Part shown: in pieces, positions 35,586 to 37,828 of the stretch
Layout of the letters: the number at the start of each line of letters is the position of its first letter
Position numbering within the stretch: the stretch's first letter is position 1
Source of the DNA: Terriglobales bacterium
Lineage (GTDB): Bacteria; Acidobacteriota; Terriglobia; Terriglobales; Acidobacteriaceae
Assembly: GCA_015655195.1 (NCBI GenBank)
Contig: JAATFM010000116.1
Span: 1 to 37,828 of the forward strand
Direction of reading: 5' to 3'
Length of the DNA: 37,828 nt
The notes under the pieces: generated by a model
Seen by the model: only the letters and a program-made list of their open reading frames with translations
The model's database searches: none
What the model was told of the DNA's origin: nothing
Program-made: the position numbers and the translations under genes

Positions 35586-35604
35586 GTGCGGCCTCAGCCG
35601 TGCC
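35586..35604. repeat. REP-like palindromic hairpin, copy 2 (degenerate)
   Basis: GTGCGGC (35586-35592) pairs with GCCGTGC (35597-35603) through two G-T wobbles around a CTCA loop, followed by CATTTCAAA. The right arm and trailing TTTCAAA match the element at 12064-12083. The degeneracy is on the left arm only. Confidence 0.4.
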
Positions 35605-35960
35605 ATTTCAAAGCATTTTTCCAGGTAAAGGAACAGCGCGTGAGGCACAAGAAGCAATAACTCCATGATCTAACTATGAGTTATCTCATACCAGTTCCAA
35701 ATAGTTAGTTTCTAAGCCTGTTTGACCGTTCAACGGCGTTCTATGAATGCACGATGATTCCTCGATGAATTCGCGCTCCTGCCAGTTTGGAAACGGATGC
35801 TCCCAACGTTTTACAAGTAGAAAAGACCAGTAAGGCTTTGCCCCAACGCGAAGCAAAGGCTCGCTGGAGCATCCACTTTCCGACGGCGTATTTTCCCCTC
35901 AAAGGCGTAAATTACTCTGCGCTTCTCGCCGCGGCTAACCGGAATGCCATGGAGCAGCAA

Positions 35961-37640
35961 ATGCGAATGATGAGGAATCTTTTCGGACTCGCCGTGGTGC
36001 TGATTGCACTCGCGGTCGGTGCAAACGCTCAAACTGTAGTCTTCAATGGAATTGGCTCTTCCGCCTTGTTTCTTGAACTCGGGCAGGGGGCGCACAGCAC
36101 CGCTACGGGCGCTCCTGGCGCGGCGTGCGTGTGGAGCAACAATACAGGCGTCTTCCAGGCTACGGACCCAACCACCGGACAGCCTGAAAGCGGCAATTTC
36201 TGGGTTGCCTGGACGACGGGTGGCGGTCATGGAACTTGCAGCTCTCCTGCCTCAGGCTACGTTATCTATGCCTACCTTCAAACAGACTCGACGGTGGGAG
36301 ATCGCTGCCTCTTTAACGGCTGCACGATCGGTACAACCTCCACCAGCCCAACTACCCTTGCGACCAATAATCTGATTCTTCCGACGGGGGAACAAACCAA
36401 CCTGCCTTCCGTTGTTTGGACCGCGCTGGATGGTCTTGCCGTGAGCGTGGCCGGGACAGATATTCGCCCCGAAGACGCCGCATTTGCTACCCTGCGCGCA
36501 ACCAAGCCTTGCGGTACACCAGTCGTTAGCGGTTCGCAATATCTGGGCCTCGGCTACAACCAAACAACCCCTGCCTATCACCTCCCGATCGAAAGCGCAT
36601 ACAGCTCCAGCAGCTTCAATGTCACCCCTTTCACCCTTCCAAGTTCTTTTACAGTAACTAGGCTGGGAGCAGTACCCATCGTGGTTTTCGCGAACCCGGG
36701 GAATGCAACCGGATTCGGATCGCTCACCAATCTCACGCGCACTCAACTGGCTCACTTCCTGGATGGGAGCTATGGAAAGACGAGCGATGTCGGCACTTCG
36801 GGCAGCTTCCCAACAACCGTTCTCATCCGCGAGCCGCTCTCTGGAACCTATAACACCATGGAGTATGCGGTTCCGAACACAACAACGAACTCTCTGAACA
36901 CGGGCCTTAACCTCGAAACCTCGCAGGATGTGGGTAAAAACCAGCTGACCACTCCGATCGTCGAAGAGAACTGCAACGGGACGATTCCGCGGACCAACCC
37001 ATTGAACATCGAAAGCGAAGATGAGTCGGGCGCCTACCGCAACCGCGTCATTGGCACGGGCCAGATGGTCAGCACGGTGCTGAACCTTCCCAACCCGATT
37101 TCGCCATTGCCGGCTCAGACCACGGACACGCTCGGCTACGCATTCTGGAGCACGGCGAACTTCGCGAATGCGACCTCGACGTTTAACAGCACACTGCATG
37201 AATGGATTCCGGGGAATGCCAAGTACATTCAGATCGATGGCGTTGACCCGCTGCTTGATAACTACACCACCAGCAACGGCGCACTTCCCACCAGTGGCAA
37301 TAGCCTATTGGGCGATGTGACCTTCAACAACCTCAAGAACGGAGACTATCCTATCTGGTCTTTCCTGCGTCTGGTCAACTTGTCGACCGCATCCACCGAT
37401 ACCACGGATGCGGTCGCAGCGTTGAACGCCGCGGCGCAGACCTTTGTATCGGGGCCGACAGCCACAGAGCCTGACTTCGTGCCGATTTCGTCGATCAATA
37501 TCCTTCGTTCTCACTTCATGCCTCCGGGGATTACCACCACTCCTTCCAACGGAACGTCGGGATGCACTTCCGAAGCTGGCGGCGATGTAGGTGGAGTCAT
37601 CGTCAATGCTGGGGATTGCACAACCGGCCTGCGCATGTAA
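35961..37640 (+). CDS. Exported PstS-like substrate-binding-fold protein
   Basis: ATG 35961 is chosen because GGAG lies six bases upstream and it begins a signal peptide (RNLFGLAVVLIALAVGANAQ, cleaved near residue 24); the longer frame from 35787 has no such features. The 559-residue product opens with VVFNGIGSSALFLELGQGA, matching the first strand-helix of the PBP-like (PstS) fold. Later elements are VPIVVFANPGNATGFGSL, LTRTQLAHFLDGSYGK and LIREPLSGTYNTMEYAVPN, which mirror PstS-type ligand segments (I-x-V-x-NP, LT-x-Q-L-x-x-I-x-x-G, R-x-x-x-SGT). It is unusually long for PstS, with a Thr/Asn-rich C-terminal half. It probably binds phosphate or another anion or sugar acid in the periplasm; no ABC permease gene follows within the window. 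Confidence 0.75.
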   Translation: MRMMRNLFGLAVVLIALAVGANAQTVVFNGIGSSALFLELGQGAHSTATGAPGAACVWSNNTGVFQATDPTTGQPESGNFWVAWTTGGGHGTCSSPASGYVIYAYLQTDSTVGDRCLFNGCTIGTTSTSPTTLATNNLILPTGEQTNLPSVVWTALDGLAVSVAGTDIRPEDAAFATLRATKPCGTPVVSGSQYLGLGYNQTTPAYHLPIESAYSSSSFNVTPFTLPSSFTVTRLGAVPIVVFANPGNATGFGSLTNLTRTQLAHFLDGSYGKTSDVGTSGSFPTTVLIREPLSGTYNTMEYAVPNTTTNSLNTGLNLETSQDVGKNQLTTPIVEENCNGTIPRTNPLNIESEDESGAYRNRVIGTGQMVSTVLNLPNPISPLPAQTTDTLGYAFWSTANFANATSTFNSTLHEWIPGNAKYIQIDGVDPLLDNYTTSNGALPTSGNSLLGDVTFNNLKNGDYPIWSFLRLVNLSTASTDTTDAVAALNAAAQTFVSGPTATEPDFVPISSINILRSHFMPPGITTTPSNGTSGCTSEAGGDVGGVIVNAGDCTTGLRM

Positions 37641-37668
37641 GCAGGCGTTCATTACGCATCACACCTGT

Positions 37669-37708
37669 AGGTAAAGTCCCGCGAGCGCGCGGGACTTTAC
37701 CTGTTTTT
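37669..37708 (+). terminator. Strong intrinsic terminator
   Basis: AGGTAAAGTCCCGCG (37669-37683) pairs with CGCGGGACTTTACCT (37688-37702) as a perfect 15-bp stem around AGCG, followed by G and TTTTT (37704-37708). It lies 28 bases after the PstS-like gene stop and should end that transcript, so the next gene needs its own promoter or read-through. Confidence 0.92.
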
Positions 37709-37794
37709 CCGCGTTTCGACACGCAGCGGTATTCGTGGAAGAACTTGACCGCGGAAACCAATAATAACCTCTACCCAAACACCGGAGTTGCGCG

Positions 37795-37828
37795 ATGAAT
37801 CTTTATCCACTGCTTATGACAGCAATGA
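37795..37828 (+). CDS. Start of a further gene (11 codons, truncated by window end)
   Basis: ATG 37795 is preceded by CGGAG at eight bases and opens MNLYPLLMTAM without a stop before the window ends. The hydrophobic N-terminus could be a signal or membrane segment. No identity can be given from 11 codons. Confidence 0.4.
   Translation, partial: MNLYPLLMTAM

Larger units (their letters stand above)
35241..35960. other. Intergenic region before the PstS-like gene
   Basis: This 720-base gap contains the hairpin terminator (35258-35289) and a degenerate copy of the REP-like hairpin (35586-35604), but no convincing gene. The frames at 35300-35557, 35406-35660 and the 5' extension 35787-35960 of the next gene lack family resemblance. 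The promoter of the PstS-like gene must be in its right half; none of the TGAAAC-N16-CGTA type was found. Confidence 0.5.

Noticed and set aside
1-37828. CRISPR arrays, tRNA, rRNA, transposases or phage genes
   Set aside because: No regularly spaced direct repeats, cloverleaf structures, transposase motifs or phage structural genes were seen.

Overview
The window looks like a chromosomal segment of an acidobacterium (Acidobacteriota, probably Acidobacteriaceae). The signs are a very large Oar-type TonB-dependent-receptor-like protein with an N-terminal carboxypeptidase-regulatory-like domain, several exported lipoproteins built from Ig-like, IPT/TIG and NHL-type repeats, a long anti-sigma factor, and a moderately GC-rich base composition. 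This assignment is inferred from family content; no rRNA or other taxonomic marker is present.

Positions 1-3400 (+ strand) are the end of a nucleotide-sugar operon: the 3' part of a dTDP-4-dehydrorhamnose 3,5-epimerase gene (rfbC), an extended short-chain dehydrogenase/epimerase, dTDP-4-dehydrorhamnose reductase (rfbD), then an L-2-hydroxyglutarate oxidase gene (lhgO). A perfect 17-bp bidirectional hairpin terminator separates them from a convergent sigma-54 activator. Positions 3686-7167 (- strand) hold three regulatory genes: the sigma-54 activator, a PilZ-domain protein, and a LuxR-type response regulator with a degenerate phosphoacceptor site. The last two share a G-rich upstream motif. 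Positions 7168-8294 are mostly non-coding, with a metallo-beta-lactamase gene remnant beside an unrecognised 408-residue ORF (8295-9521).

Positions 9588-15033 (- strand) carry Tex (RNA-binding, S1 domain), an exported cupin-like protein and a six-domain ribosomal-S1-like protein. A 1.2-kb gene-poor gap follows.

Positions 16234-35240 (+ strand) form the most distinctive part: about 19 kb of closely spaced co-directional genes. They start with an ECF-type sigma factor, preceded by a TGAAAC-N16-CGTA promoter-like sequence, and a membrane-spanning zinc-finger anti-sigma factor with a very long extracytoplasmic domain. Next come an Ig-repeat/NHL lipoprotein, a smaller Ig-repeat lipoprotein, a coiled-coil beta-barrel outer-membrane protein, the Oar-type receptor, an unrecognised lipoprotein and a TIG-repeat/NHL lipoprotein. 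The run ends at a 14-bp hairpin. The two giant lipoproteins share the same C-terminal half but have unrelated N-terminal repeat stalks. The interpretation is a sigma/anti-sigma-controlled cell-surface apparatus for uptake, sensing or adhesion. A separately positioned PstS-like periplasmic binding protein (35961-37640), closed by its own strong terminator, and the first codons of another gene complete the window.
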